Below, in pieces: positions 17,213 through 25,894 of a DNA stretch of 64,000 bases. The notes beneath the pieces are model-generated. The model made no database searches. It was not told the origin of the DNA and saw only the letters and a program-made list of their open reading frames with translations. Each line of letters begins with the position of its first letter. Position 1 is the stretch's first letter. The position numbers and the translations under genes are program-made. The DNA is from Rhizobium sp. Root1334 (GTDB taxonomy: Bacteria > Pseudomonadota > Alphaproteobacteria > Rhizobiales > Rhizobiaceae), in contig NZ_LMEY01000028.1 in assembly GCF_001426665.1 (NCBI RefSeq), forward strand, positions 124,001-188,000, read 5' to 3'.

Positions 17213-18049
17213 TTAGAGACGCCAAAGCCGCTTTGCATTGCCTGACAGCAGCTTGTCGCGCTCACCTTGCGAACATCCGGCCAGCAGCGCATGCGTCGCC
17301 GCCATCCAGGTCGACAGACCTCCGCCAAGCGTGCAGACCGGCCAATCGCTGCCCCAGACGACACGATCCCAGCCGAATTGCGCGATCGTGTGCTCGACAT
17401 AAGGCCGCAAGGTTTCGACCGACCAGTTTTCCGCTTCGGCATAGGCGACGACGCCGGAAATCTTCGCGGTGACGTTTGGGCGTTTGGCGATCTCAATCAT
17501 ATTGTCCCGCCACGGCTGTACGGCGCCGGAAGCGATGGCGGGAACGCCGCAATGGTCGAGGATAAACTGGACGTCCGGCGCCAGATCGGCCAGCGCGATG
17601 GCTTTCGGTATCTGATGCGGCAGAACACAAAGGTCGAAGGACAAGCCAGTCCCACCAAGCCGTTTGATGTTCTCGCGAAACAATGCACCTTCCGAGACGT
17701 CATCGGGAACGACATGCAGCACACGGCGGAAACCCTTGACGAACGGGTTCGCCTGCTGGCGCTCGAGATGGGCGGCGAAACCCGCCTCTTCCGGACGGCA
17801 GGCGGCGATTGCGCCGGCAATCAGGTTTTCGGGGCGTTGCGACAGCGTCTGGACATAGCCGATCTCGGCCTCGATCTCCGAGGGATCGACATCAACCTCC
17901 ATGTGCAGGGCAGCCCCGATGCCGCAGCGTCTGGCTTCGGTCGCATAAGTTTCATAGAGAAAATCCCGATCCAGCGCAGGTACGCTCGACAGCCACGGAT
18001 AGGCAAGTGCCGCCCTGTCAATCAAATGCAGATGGGTATCGATGATCAT
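17213..18049 (-). CDS. amidohydrolase family 2 lactonase, probable L-fuconolactonase
   Basis: 278-residue metal-dependent TIM-barrel hydrolase (COG3618 type): DTHLHL metal site at the N-terminus, FVKGFRRVLH, FILDHCGVPA, and GSDWPVC near the C-terminus. Members open sugar lactones such as L-fucono-1,5-lactone and L-rhamnono-lactone. The IclR gene next to it and the dehydratases across the promoter region assign it to hydrolysis of the lactone formed by oxidising L-fucose. No signal peptide, so it acts in the cytosol. Confidence 0.85.
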   Translation of the reverse strand: MIIDTHLHLIDRAALAYPWLSSVPALDRDFLYETYATEARRCGIGAALHMEVDVDPSEIEAEIGYVQTLSQRPENLIAGAIAACRPEEAGFAAHLERQQANPFVKGFRRVLHVVPDDVSEGALFRENIKRLGGTGLSFDLCVLPHQIPKAIALADLAPDVQFILDHCGVPAIASGAVQPWRDNMIEIAKRPNVTAKISGVVAYAEAENWSVETLRPYVEHTIAQFGWDRVVWGSDWPVCTLGGGLSTWMAATHALLAGCSQGERDKLLSGNAKRLWRL

Positions 18050-18144
18050 CGTCCGTGTCCTCCCCGGCGTTATTCTCGACTATTTCACACAAGAAGATAT
18101 CATTCAAATAAGAAGTTCATCACCCAAGTGCTCTGAATTCCTGC

Positions 18145-18930
18145 CTATTCCGTATGGCTGACGTCTGATCCGGCGAGCAGCGAAAGCTGGGCAGCCGTCT
18201 TTTGTAAAAGCGCGATGCTTTCGGATATATCAGGGGCGGACGGAGCGTTGACCAGTGCAATATAGGGGCAGGTCAATGCGGCGATGCCGCGCCCGTCCGG
18301 CCCGAGGATCGGCGCCGACAGGTTATAGACGCCAGCGGTCTGGGCGCTGGCCATCATCTCGTATCCGCGCTCGCGGATCCGGTCGAGCCGCTCGAAGAAA
18401 TCATCGGACAAGGGTGGCTCGGTTTGGCTTTTCACATGTTCGGAAATCATCATCTGCCGCTCTTCCTCAGACCGGAATGCGAGCAGAACGTGACCGGAAC
18501 CTGTGTCGAACAGGCTGATGTGCGAGCCGACGCGGATCGAAATGCCCCAGTAATCCGGAGCTTCCTGCTGGGCGATGACGACAGCAAAGCCACGATCAAA
18601 AACGGCAAGATGATTGGCCTGACGGCTGCGCTGGGCAAGGTCGCGCATCAGCGGGGTCGCATAGGATGCCAATCGCCGCACCGGCGCATGCAGCTGCGCC
18701 AAGCCGAACAGCTTGAGCGTCAGCGAGTAGCGGTCGCCATCAATCCGCGTCACATAACCGCGCCGGACCAACCGGTCGAGCATACGGTAGAACTCGTTCG
18801 GGCTGCGCTCAAGCTTCTTGGAAATCTCAGCCTGCGTCAGGCCGCCATCGACACCGGCCAGTAACTCAAGAATATCGAGACCTTTGTCCAGCGCCGGTGC
18901 GCGGTAGCGGTCGGATTCGTCAGTGTCCAT
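18145..18930 (-). CDS. IclR family transcriptional regulator
   Basis: 261 residues. An N-terminal winged helix-turn-helix (ALDKGLDILELLAG, LTQAEISKKLERSPNEFYRMLDRLVRRGYV) is followed by the IclR effector domain (LRDLAQRSRQANHLAVF, DTGSGHVLLAF, RIRERGYEMM). The start at 18930 gives GGGGAG a six-base spacing; an ATG two codons earlier touches it. It is divergent from the sugar transporter operon and is its likely repressor, with a 9-bp inverted repeat in the shared region. Confidence 0.9.
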   Translation of the reverse strand: MDTDESDRYRAPALDKGLDILELLAGVDGGLTQAEISKKLERSPNEFYRMLDRLVRRGYVTRIDGDRYSLTLKLFGLAQLHAPVRRLASYATPLMRDLAQRSRQANHLAVFDRGFAVVIAQQEAPDYWGISIRVGSHISLFDTGSGHVLLAFRSEEERQMMISEHVKSQTEPPLSDDFFERLDRIRERGYEMMASAQTAGVYNLSAPILGPDGRGIAALTCPYIALVNAPSAPDISESIALLQKTAAQLSLLAGSDVSHTE

Positions 18931-19000
18931 CAACATCTCCCCCTGTGAATGAGATACTTCATATACGCATACGAGGCGCACGACAAAGCAAAGTTGTGGC

Positions 19001-19030
19001 TTGACGCAAGGGTGCATTTGCTGTTTGTAT
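19001..19030 (+). promoter_or_regulatory. candidate promoter of the fucose transporter operon
   Basis: TTGACG at 19001-19006 and TTGTAT at 19025-19030 with an 18-base spacer. The inverted repeat at 19038-19059 follows the -10 position. Confidence 0.45.
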
Positions 19031-19037
19031 ATAAATC

Positions 19038-19059
19038 AATTCCTCACAAATGAGGAATT
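19038..19059. promoter_or_regulatory. candidate IclR operator
   Basis: Perfect 9-bp inverted repeat AATTCCTCA-CAAA-TGAGGAATT. It lies just downstream of the probable -10 box, where bound repressor would block transcription. Confidence 0.5.
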
Positions 19060-19098
19060 CCCGCCATTGGGATGGTGTGGACGTGAGGAGGAGAAATC

Positions 19099-20415
19099 AT
19101 GAACAAGCTGCTTTCCGGCGTCTCTGCCGGAGTAATTTTGTTTGCTTGCTCGGTCGCGGCGCAAGCCGCAGACCTGCCCGGCAAATTCGACGGCGTGACG
19201 ATCGATGCCAAGCTCATCGGTGGCCAGCAATACGAAAAGCTTTATGAGCGCATCGGCGAGTGGGAAAAGGCGACAGGCGCCAAGGTCAATATCCTCTCGA
19301 AGAAGAACCATTTCGAACTCGACAAGGAAATCAAGTCAGACATCGCCACCGGTGGCCTCAGCTGGTGCGTCGGTTCAAACCATTCGTCGTTCGCGCCGCA
19401 ATATCCCGATATCTATACCGACCTGACGCCGCTGATCCCGGCTGAGGAACTTGCAAAATTCGTACCGGCGCTGATTGCCGCCTCGACCCTCGATGGCAAG
19501 CTGGTCATGCTGCCACGTGCCCAGTTCGACGTGTCGGCACTCTATTACCAGAAGAGCCTCTATCAGGACGAAGCCAAGAAAACGGCCTTCAAGGCCAAGT
19601 ACGGCTACGACCTGACCCCGCCGGACACCTGGGCGCAGGTTTCCGACCAGGCCGAATTCTTCTCGTCGCCTCCGACATTCTACGGCACGCAGTTCGCCGG
19701 CAAAGAAGAGGCGATCAATGGCCGCTTCTATGAAATGCTGGTGGCCGAAGGCGGTGAATATCTCGACAAGGATGGCCGCCCGGCCTTCAATTCCGACGCT
19801 GGCGTCCGCGCACTCGATTGGTTCGTCAAGCTTTACAAGGACAAGGCCGTTCCGGCTGGAACGACCAATTATCTCTGGGACGACCTCGGCCAGGGCTTTG
19901 CGTCCGGCTCGATCGCTCTCAATCTCGACTGGCCTGGCTGGGCGAGCTTCTTCAACGATCCGAAATCCTCCAAGGTTGCCGGTAATGTCGGCGTGAAGGT
20001 TCAGCCGGCCGGTTCGTCCGGCAAGCGCACCGGCTGGTCGGGTCACCACGGCTTCTCGGTCACGGAATCCTGCGCCAACAAGGAAGCAGCCGCTTCGCTC
20101 GTCTGGTGGCTGACCAACGAAGACAGCCAGAAGCTGGAATCGGCGACCGGCCCGCTGCCGACACGCAGCGCCGTCTGGGATTACAACATCAAGGCCGCCG
20201 AAGGCGATGCCTACAAGACCGAAGTTCTGCAGGCTTTCCAGGAAGCGGCAAAGCATGCCTTCCCGGTTCCGCAGACAGCCGAATGGATCGAAATCTCCAA
20301 CTCGGTCTATCCTGAGCTGCAGGCTGCGATCCTTGGCGACAAGACATCGAAGCAGGCTCTCGATAGCGCTGCCGAGAAGGCCACGACCATCCTACAGGAT
20401 GCCGGCAAGCTTTGA
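19099..20415 (+). CDS. sugar ABC transporter substrate-binding protein
   Basis: 438 residues, family 1 sugar-binding protein. A Sec signal peptide (MNKLLSGVSAGVILFACSVA) is cleaved near AAQAAD, giving a periplasmic receptor. The mature part shows SKKNHFELDKEIKSDIATGG, DVSALYYQKSLYQDEAKK and the typical C-terminal GHHGFSVTESCANKEAAASLVWWL. It is the first gene of the operon, with GAGGAG before the start, and is followed by a stem-loop that may raise its expression over the permeases. Substrate is probably L-fucose from context. Confidence 0.9.
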   Translation: MNKLLSGVSAGVILFACSVAAQAADLPGKFDGVTIDAKLIGGQQYEKLYERIGEWEKATGAKVNILSKKNHFELDKEIKSDIATGGLSWCVGSNHSSFAPQYPDIYTDLTPLIPAEELAKFVPALIAASTLDGKLVMLPRAQFDVSALYYQKSLYQDEAKKTAFKAKYGYDLTPPDTWAQVSDQAEFFSSPPTFYGTQFAGKEEAINGRFYEMLVAEGGEYLDKDGRPAFNSDAGVRALDWFVKLYKDKAVPAGTTNYLWDDLGQGFASGSIALNLDWPGWASFFNDPKSSKVAGNVGVKVQPAGSSGKRTGWSGHHGFSVTESCANKEAAASLVWWLTNEDSQKLESATGPLPTRSAVWDYNIKAAEGDAYKTEVLQAFQEAAKHAFPVPQTAEWIEISNSVYPELQAAILGDKTSKQALDSAAEKATTILQDAGKL

Positions 20416-20425
20416 TTGAACTGAC

Positions 20426-20455
20426 GCGGCGCCACGGCTTCTGCCGTGGCGCCGC
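20426..20455 (+). terminator. intra-operon stem-loop after the binding-protein gene
   Basis: GCGGCGCCACGG (20426-20437) pairs perfectly with CCGTGGCGCCGC (20444-20455), loop CTTCTG, followed by ATTTCAATTT. Such hairpins partly terminate or protect the 3' end of binding-protein mRNA. Confidence 0.7.
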
Positions 20456-20489
20456 ATTTCAATTTCCGGCGCAAATCAAAGGGCGCGAC

Positions 20490-21386
20490 ATGAAACTATC
20501 CAGATTATCGGCACCAGTGCTGCTGCTGTTTCCAGCGTTCCTGGTTCTTGCGGCTGTTGTCGTCGTGCCGCTGGCGCTCTCCTTCTATTCGAGCTTTACG
20601 CCGTTTCGCCTGACCAAGCCGGAATCGCTCTATGTCTTCATCGGCCTGCGCAACTACATCACCGTCATTTCGAGCTGGGATTTCTGGGTCGCCTTCGGCC
20701 GCACGGTTCTGTTCCTGACGATTGCGCTCAATGCCGAAATGCTTTTGGGCCTCGGTCTTGCTTTGCTGGTCTCCAAGGCCGTGCGCGGTCAACGGCTGTT
20801 GCGCACCCTGATGATGTTTCCGATGATGTTTTCGCCGGTACTCGTCGGCTTCCAGTTCAAATTCCTGTTCAATGACAATATCGGCCTGATCAACAATGCG
20901 CTGCAATCGTTGGGGCTGACGGACCAGGCGATCCCGTGGCTGATCAATGGCAATCTGGCTCTGTTTTCGATCACGGTTGCCGAAGTCTGGTCGTCCACCT
21001 CGGTCTTTGCCATCCTGATCCTGGCAGGCCTTCTCGCCATGCCGCGCGATCCGATCGAGGCTGCCCACGTCGATGGCTGCACGCCATTGCAGACCTTCCG
21101 CTATGTGACCTGGCCCTATCTGATGCCGTTCGCCTTCATCGCCATGACCATCCGCTCGCTCGACGTCGCAAGGGCCTATGACATCGTCAAGATCATGACC
21201 GACGGCGGTCCTGCCAAGCGCACCGAGCTCCTGTGGACGCTGGTTGGCCGTACGGCCTATGGCGATGCCCGGATGGGGATGGCCAACGCCATGGCCTATT
21301 TCGCCATCGTGCTGTCGATCCTCTTCACCGTCTATTTCTTCCGCAAGCTCGCAGCCGCGCGCCAGCAGATCGGAGCTGAGTGGTAA
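20490..21386 (+). CDS. sugar ABC transporter permease (MalF-like)
   Basis: 298 residues with six predicted membrane spans, the first PVLLLFPAFLVLAAVVVVPLAL. The EAA loop that contacts the ATPase is DPIEAAHVDGCTPLQTFRYVTWPYLMP (near residues 188-215). Start at ATG 20490 (MKLSRLSA); upstream in-frame codons cross the intra-operon hairpin. Its stop TAA shares its last A with the ATG of the next permease, so the two are translationally coupled and form the channel heterodimer. Confidence 0.92.
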   Translation: MKLSRLSAPVLLLFPAFLVLAAVVVVPLALSFYSSFTPFRLTKPESLYVFIGLRNYITVISSWDFWVAFGRTVLFLTIALNAEMLLGLGLALLVSKAVRGQRLLRTLMMFPMMFSPVLVGFQFKFLFNDNIGLINNALQSLGLTDQAIPWLINGNLALFSITVAEVWSSTSVFAILILAGLLAMPRDPIEAAHVDGCTPLQTFRYVTWPYLMPFAFIAMTIRSLDVARAYDIVKIMTDGGPAKRTELLWTLVGRTAYGDARMGMANAMAYFAIVLSILFTVYFFRKLAAARQQIGAEW

Positions 21387-22252
21387 TGGATATCAATTCG
21401 TCCCATCGTCTGCGCAAGCGCCTCTATTCGCTCGCCCATATCGTCACCCTGTTCGTGGCGATGCTGATCATCTGCCTGCCCGGTTTCTGGATCATCCTGT
21501 CCTCGCTGCGTCCGACCGTGGAGATCATGGCAAAGCCACCGGTCTGGATCCCGCAGGACCTGTCGCTCGATGCTTACCGGTCGATGTTTTCAGGTGCCGG
21601 CCAGGGTGGCATTCCGGTCTGGTCCTATTTCCGCAACTCGCTGATTATTTCGATCACATCGACGATCATCGCGCTCGGCATCGGCATGGCCGGTGGCTAC
21701 GCGTTTGCCCGCTACAAGTTCAAGGGCAAATCGGCGATCTTCCTTGGCTTCATGCTGACCCGCGCTGTGCCCGGTATTGCGCTGTCGCTGCCTTTGTTCA
21801 TGATCTTTGCCCGCACCGGCATCATCGACACGCATTTTGCGCTCATTCTCACCTATGTCGCGCTGAACGTGCCCTTCACCATCTGGCTGATCGACGGCTT
21901 CTTCCGGCAGGTCCCGAAGGATCTGGCCGAAGCTGCCCAGATCGACGGCTGCACCCGTTGGCAGGCTTTCTGGCAGGTGGAATTTCCGCTGGCTGGTCCC
22001 GGCATCGCATCAGCCGGCATCTTCGCGTTCCTGATCTCCTGGAACGAATACGCGCTGGCGTCGCAGATCACCCGCTCGGTGAATTCCAAGACGCTGCCGG
22101 TCGGCCTGCTCGATTATACCGCCGAATTCACCATCGACTGGCGTGGCATGTGTGCGCTCGCCGTCGTGATGATCATTCCGGCGCTGACACTCACCTTCAT
22201 CATACAAAAACACCTCGTCTCCGGCCTCACCTTCGGCGCGGTCAAAGGATAA
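21386..22252 (+). CDS. sugar ABC transporter permease (MalG-like)
   Basis: 288 residues, six membrane spans, starting with LYSLAHIVTLFVAMLIICLPGFWIIL. The EAA motif is KDLAEAAQIDGCTRWQAFWQVEFPL, and the C-terminus QKHLVSGLTFGAVKG is typical of MalG-type partners. It overlaps the preceding permease by one base and is followed four bases later by the ATPase gene. It forms the second half of the inner-membrane channel. Confidence 0.92.
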   Translation: MDINSSHRLRKRLYSLAHIVTLFVAMLIICLPGFWIILSSLRPTVEIMAKPPVWIPQDLSLDAYRSMFSGAGQGGIPVWSYFRNSLIISITSTIIALGIGMAGGYAFARYKFKGKSAIFLGFMLTRAVPGIALSLPLFMIFARTGIIDTHFALILTYVALNVPFTIWLIDGFFRQVPKDLAEAAQIDGCTRWQAFWQVEFPLAGPGIASAGIFAFLISWNEYALASQITRSVNSKTLPVGLLDYTAEFTIDWRGMCALAVVMIIPALTLTFIIQKHLVSGLTFGAVKG

Positions 22253-22256
22253 TTTC

Positions 22257-23354
22257 ATGGCTCCCGTCAGTCTCAAGAAACTGGTCAAGCGCTACGGCGC
22301 GCTGGAAGTGGTGCACGGCATCGACCTGGAAGTGAAGGACCGCGAGTTTATCGCGCTGGTCGGCCCGTCCGGCTGCGGAAAATCGACGACGCTGAGAATG
22401 ATCGCTGGCCTCGAAGATGTCAGCGGCGGCACGATCGAGATCGGTGATAATGTCGTCAACGACCTGCCGCCGCGTGCGCGCAACATCTCCATGGTGTTCC
22501 AGTCCTATGCGCTCTATCCGCATATGACGGTCGGCGAGAACATGGGCTTTTCGCTGAAGATCGCCGGGCGTCCACCGGAAGAAATCAAGGAAAAGGTAGC
22601 GGATGCCGCCGCCATCCTCGATCTCACGCATCTGCTCGAACGCCGCCCCTCGCAGCTCTCTGGCGGCCAACGTCAGCGTGTCGCCATGGGCCGGGCGATC
22701 GTCCGCCGTCCTGACGTCTTCCTGTTCGACGAGCCGCTGTCCAATCTCGATGCCAAACTGCGCACGCAGGTCCGCACCGAAATCAAGAAGCTGCATGCCC
22801 GCATGCAGGCGACGATGATCTACGTGACGCATGACCAAGTCGAGGCGATGACGCTGTCCGACCGTATCGTCATCATGCGCGATGGCCATATCGAGCAGGT
22901 CGGCACCCCGGAAGAAGTGTTCAACCGCCCGCTGACCAAGTTTGTTGCCGGTTTCATCGGCTCGCCGCCGATGAACATGGACGACGTGACGGTCGCTGAC
23001 GGAAAACTGGTCTTCGCCAGCGGCGCCACTTTGCCGATCCCGCCGAAATTCCGCCAGAGCCTGACCTCCGGTCAGAAGCTGACCTTCGGCCTTCGCCCCG
23101 ACGATTTCTTTCCGGCCGGCCATGGTCTGAACTCCGGTGATGCCGAAGCGGTCGCGGAACTGGAATTGCCGGTTTCGATCACCGAACCACTGGGGAATGA
23201 GACACTGGTCTTTGTTGGCTTCAACGGCCGCGATTGGGTATCGCGCATGCTCAATCCGCGCCCCCTGCCCTCCGGCCAGAGCATCAAGATGAGCTTCGAT
23301 CTCTCGCAAGCGCATCTGTTTGACCTGACCACCGGCAAGAGCCTGGTAGCCTGA
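22257..23354 (+). CDS. sugar ABC transporter ATP-binding protein (UgpC/MsmX type)
   Basis: 365 residues. Walker A GPSGCGKST, Q-loop FQSYALYPHM, signature LSGGQRQRVAMGRAIVR, Walker B VFLFDEPLSNLD, switch histidine VTHDQVEAM; then the C-terminal TOBE regulatory domain (TFGLRPDDF). It energises import by the two preceding permeases. Transporters of this class take up mono- and oligosaccharides. Confidence 0.93.
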   Translation: MAPVSLKKLVKRYGALEVVHGIDLEVKDREFIALVGPSGCGKSTTLRMIAGLEDVSGGTIEIGDNVVNDLPPRARNISMVFQSYALYPHMTVGENMGFSLKIAGRPPEEIKEKVADAAAILDLTHLLERRPSQLSGGQRQRVAMGRAIVRRPDVFLFDEPLSNLDAKLRTQVRTEIKKLHARMQATMIYVTHDQVEAMTLSDRIVIMRDGHIEQVGTPEEVFNRPLTKFVAGFIGSPPMNMDDVTVADGKLVFASGATLPIPPKFRQSLTSGQKLTFGLRPDDFFPAGHGLNSGDAEAVAELELPVSITEPLGNETLVFVGFNGRDWVSRMLNPRPLPSGQSIKMSFDLSQAHLFDLTTGKSLVA

Positions 23355-23364
23355 GGAATCTGTA

Positions 23365-24477
23365 ATGGCCCGTATTGAAAAAATCGAACTGCGCATGGTC
23401 GACCTTCAGCCGAAGGTCAAGCGGACCGACGCGATCCAGAGCTTTGTCAGCCAGGAAACGCCCTTCGTCACCATCACCGATTCCGACGGCGCGGCCGGTA
23501 CCGGCTACAGCTACACGATCGGCACAGGCGGCTCGTCGGTCATGCGGTTGCTGTCCGACCATCTCGTGCCGCTGCTCATCGGCGCGGATGCCGATTGCAT
23601 CGAGGCGATCTGGCATAAAATGGAATTTGCTACTCACGCCACGACGATCGGCCCGATCACGGCGCTGGCTATGGCCGCTGTCGATACAGCCCTGTGGGAC
23701 CTTCGGGCGAAGAAGCAGAACCTGCCACTGTGGAAGCTCGCCGGCGGCGCCCGCGACCGTTGCCCGCTCTACACGACCGAAGGCGGCTGGCTGCATATCG
23801 ACAAGCAGGATTTGGTCGATGATGCGCTGCAGGCGAAAGCCAAGGGCTTTTCCGGCTCTAAGATCAAGATCGGCCGTCCGCACGGCTCGGAAGATTATGA
23901 GCGGCTGTCGGCCGTGCGCGCGGCTGTCGGTCCAGCCTTTGAGATCATGACCGATTGCAATCAGGGCTTTGCGGTCGATGAAGCCATCCGGCGTGCCGGA
24001 CGCTTGCAGGAACTTGATCTCGCCTGGATCGAGGAACCGCTTCCGGCTGATGATCTCGACGGCCATATCCGGCTGTCGCGCTCGACCACCACGCCGATCG
24101 CCGTCGGCGAATCCATGTATTCGATCCGGCATTTCCGCGAGTACATGCAGAAGGGTGCCTGCTCGATCGTCCAGGTCGATGTTGCCCGCATTGGCGGCAT
24201 CACGCCGTGGCTGAAGGTTGCCCATGCGGCCGAAGCTTTCGACATTCCCGTCTGCCCGCATTTCCTGATGGAACTGCATGTCAGCCTCGTTTGCGCGGTA
24301 CAGAACGGCAAATATGTCGAGTATATTCCCCAGCTCGATGATCTGACGGACAAGCGCATGGAGATTGTCGACGGCAAGGCGCTGGCGCCATCCGAGCCGG
24401 GCATTGGCATTTCCTGGGATTGGGATGCCGTCAAATCGCGCTCGGTTACAGAATTCACCCGCGAATTCCGGGCCTGA
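23365..24477 (+). CDS. enolase-superfamily sugar acid dehydratase (mandelate racemase group)
   Basis: 370 residues. The barrel carries the KxK motif in SKIKIGRP, metal ligands in TDCNQG, WIEEPL and AVGESM, and a late histidine in VCPHFLMELH. This is the mandelate racemase subgroup, many members of which dehydrate sugar acids to 2-keto-3-deoxy acids. A second, longer enolase-superfamily enzyme at 28052 fits L-fuconate dehydratase better, so this one may act on a related acid or as an epimerase. Twelve bases separate it from the mutarotase. Confidence 0.85.
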   Translation: MARIEKIELRMVDLQPKVKRTDAIQSFVSQETPFVTITDSDGAAGTGYSYTIGTGGSSVMRLLSDHLVPLLIGADADCIEAIWHKMEFATHATTIGPITALAMAAVDTALWDLRAKKQNLPLWKLAGGARDRCPLYTTEGGWLHIDKQDLVDDALQAKAKGFSGSKIKIGRPHGSEDYERLSAVRAAVGPAFEIMTDCNQGFAVDEAIRRAGRLQELDLAWIEEPLPADDLDGHIRLSRSTTTPIAVGESMYSIRHFREYMQKGACSIVQVDVARIGGITPWLKVAHAAEAFDIPVCPHFLMELHVSLVCAVQNGKYVEYIPQLDDLTDKRMEIVDGKALAPSEPGIGISWDWDAVKSRSVTEFTREFRA

Positions 24478-24489
24478 CGGGAGGCGGTG

Positions 24490-24819
24490 ATGCAGCGCAT
24501 GAGCATGGTGATCGGGCTGGAACCGACGAAGATCGAAGAATACAAGCGGCTGCACGCGGCCGTCTGGCCGGAAATCCTTGCCCTGATCTCCGAGTGCAAC
24601 ATCACCAACTATTCGATATTCCTGAAGGAGCCGGAAAATCTGTTGTTCGGCTACTGGGAATATACCGGGACAGATTTTGACGCCGATATGGCGAAGATGG
24701 CGGCGCATCCGAAAAACCAGGAATGGTGGTCGGTCTGCATGCCCTGCCAGAAGCCGCTTGCCACCCGCAAGGACGGTGAGTGGTGGGCAATGATGGAAGA
24801 GGTGTTCCATCATGATTGA
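24490..24819 (+). CDS. sugar mutarotase of the RhaM (DUF718) family
   Basis: 109 residues: MVIGLEPTKIEEYKRLHAAVWPE with the catalytic-site histidine, NITNYSIFLKE, and FGYWEYTG. Members interconvert alpha and beta anomers of L-rhamnose or related 6-deoxysugars. This fits a locus that takes up L-fucose. It overlaps the following oxidoreductase gene by eight bases. ATG at 24490 is preferred over the GTG three bases earlier. Confidence 0.9.
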   Translation: MQRMSMVIGLEPTKIEEYKRLHAAVWPEILALISECNITNYSIFLKEPENLLFGYWEYTGTDFDADMAKMAAHPKNQEWWSVCMPCQKPLATRKDGEWWAMMEEVFHHD

Positions 24820-25891
24820 GTACTTCGATCCGGCAACGCTGCGGCAATGGTGGCCAAAGCCTGTCGCACCTCACCCCATCGTCATTTTCGGTGCCGGAAG
24901 CATTGTCGGCGATGCCCATCTACCCGCCTACAGGAAAGCCGGTTTTCCGGTTGCCGGTCTCTACGATCCCAATGCAGAGAAAGCTCGCGCATTGGCAGAA
25001 GCGTGGGGTATCCGCACCTTTGCCCGAGAAGATGACGCGCTCGCAGTCAAAGACGCAATCTTCGATCTCGCAACGCCGCCCGCAACACATGCCGCGATAC
25101 TGTCGAAATTGCCCGTTGGCGCTGCCGCGCTCATTCAAAAACCGATGGGTTCAGATTTAGAGGCAGCAACGGAAATTCTGGCGATTTGCCGTGCGCGGCA
25201 GCTGAAAGCGGCCGTCAATTTCCAGCTGCGCTTCGCGCCAATGATGCTGGCTCTCAAAGATGCCGTCGAACGCGGGTTTATTGGCGAAATCGTCGATTTC
25301 GACGCCTGGCTGGCGCTGGCGACACCGTGGGGCTTATGGCCTTTCCTCAAGGGTCTGCCGCGCATCGAGATTGCCATGCACTCCATCCACTACCTGGATT
25401 TCATCCGTGGTTTGATTGGCAACCCACTCGGCGTCCACGCCAAGACGATCGGTCATCCGAACCATGATGTTGCCCAGACCCGCACAGCCGCAATCCTTGA
25501 TTATGGTGACAGGCTGCGCTGCGTTCTCTCCGTCAATCATGACCATGATTTCGGCCGCAAGTTCCAAGCCTGCGAGTTCCGCATTTCTGGTACGAAGGGT
25601 GGTGCCTATATCAAACTCGGCGTCAATCTCGATTATCCGCGCGGCGAGCCGGACGAACTCTGGATCCGCCCGGCCGGGGGCGACGAATGGGTTTCCGTGC
25701 CGCTGCAAGGTGCATGGTTTCCCGATGCTTTCGCCAATCGCATGGCCAACCTGCAGCGCTTTGCTACCGGCGAAGACGACGTGCTGATCGGCTCCGTCGA
25801 GGATGCCTGGCAGACCATGGCGTTGGTCGAAGCCGCCTATCAATCCAGTGCGCAGCCGGCAACGCCGCTGGCGCCCTTACCCGGGACGTAA
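24812..25891 (+). CDS. Gfo/Idh/MocA family oxidoreductase, candidate L-fucose dehydrogenase
   Basis: 359 residues. The NAD(P) fold is shown by VIFGAGSIVGDAHLPAYRKAG, and the conserved lysine lies in LIQKPMG (the EKP motif of the family, here QKP). The C-terminal domain has the substrate histidine segment MHSIHYLDFIRGL. No SDR-type L-fucose dehydrogenase is left over in this locus once the 26359 SDR is assigned downstream, so this enzyme could oxidise the sugar to its lactone. That role is an inference. Confidence 0.8.
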   Translation: MIEYFDPATLRQWWPKPVAPHPIVIFGAGSIVGDAHLPAYRKAGFPVAGLYDPNAEKARALAEAWGIRTFAREDDALAVKDAIFDLATPPATHAAILSKLPVGAAALIQKPMGSDLEAATEILAICRARQLKAAVNFQLRFAPMMLALKDAVERGFIGEIVDFDAWLALATPWGLWPFLKGLPRIEIAMHSIHYLDFIRGLIGNPLGVHAKTIGHPNHDVAQTRTAAILDYGDRLRCVLSVNHDHDFGRKFQACEFRISGTKGGAYIKLGVNLDYPRGEPDELWIRPAGGDEWVSVPLQGAWFPDAFANRMANLQRFATGEDDVLIGSVEDAWQTMALVEAAYQSSAQPATPLAPLPGT

Positions 25892-25894
25892 GCC

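Noticed and set aside
23284..24813. A 509-codon open frame on the minus strand
   Set aside because: It mirrors the enolase-superfamily and mutarotase genes, whose catalytic motifs are clear.
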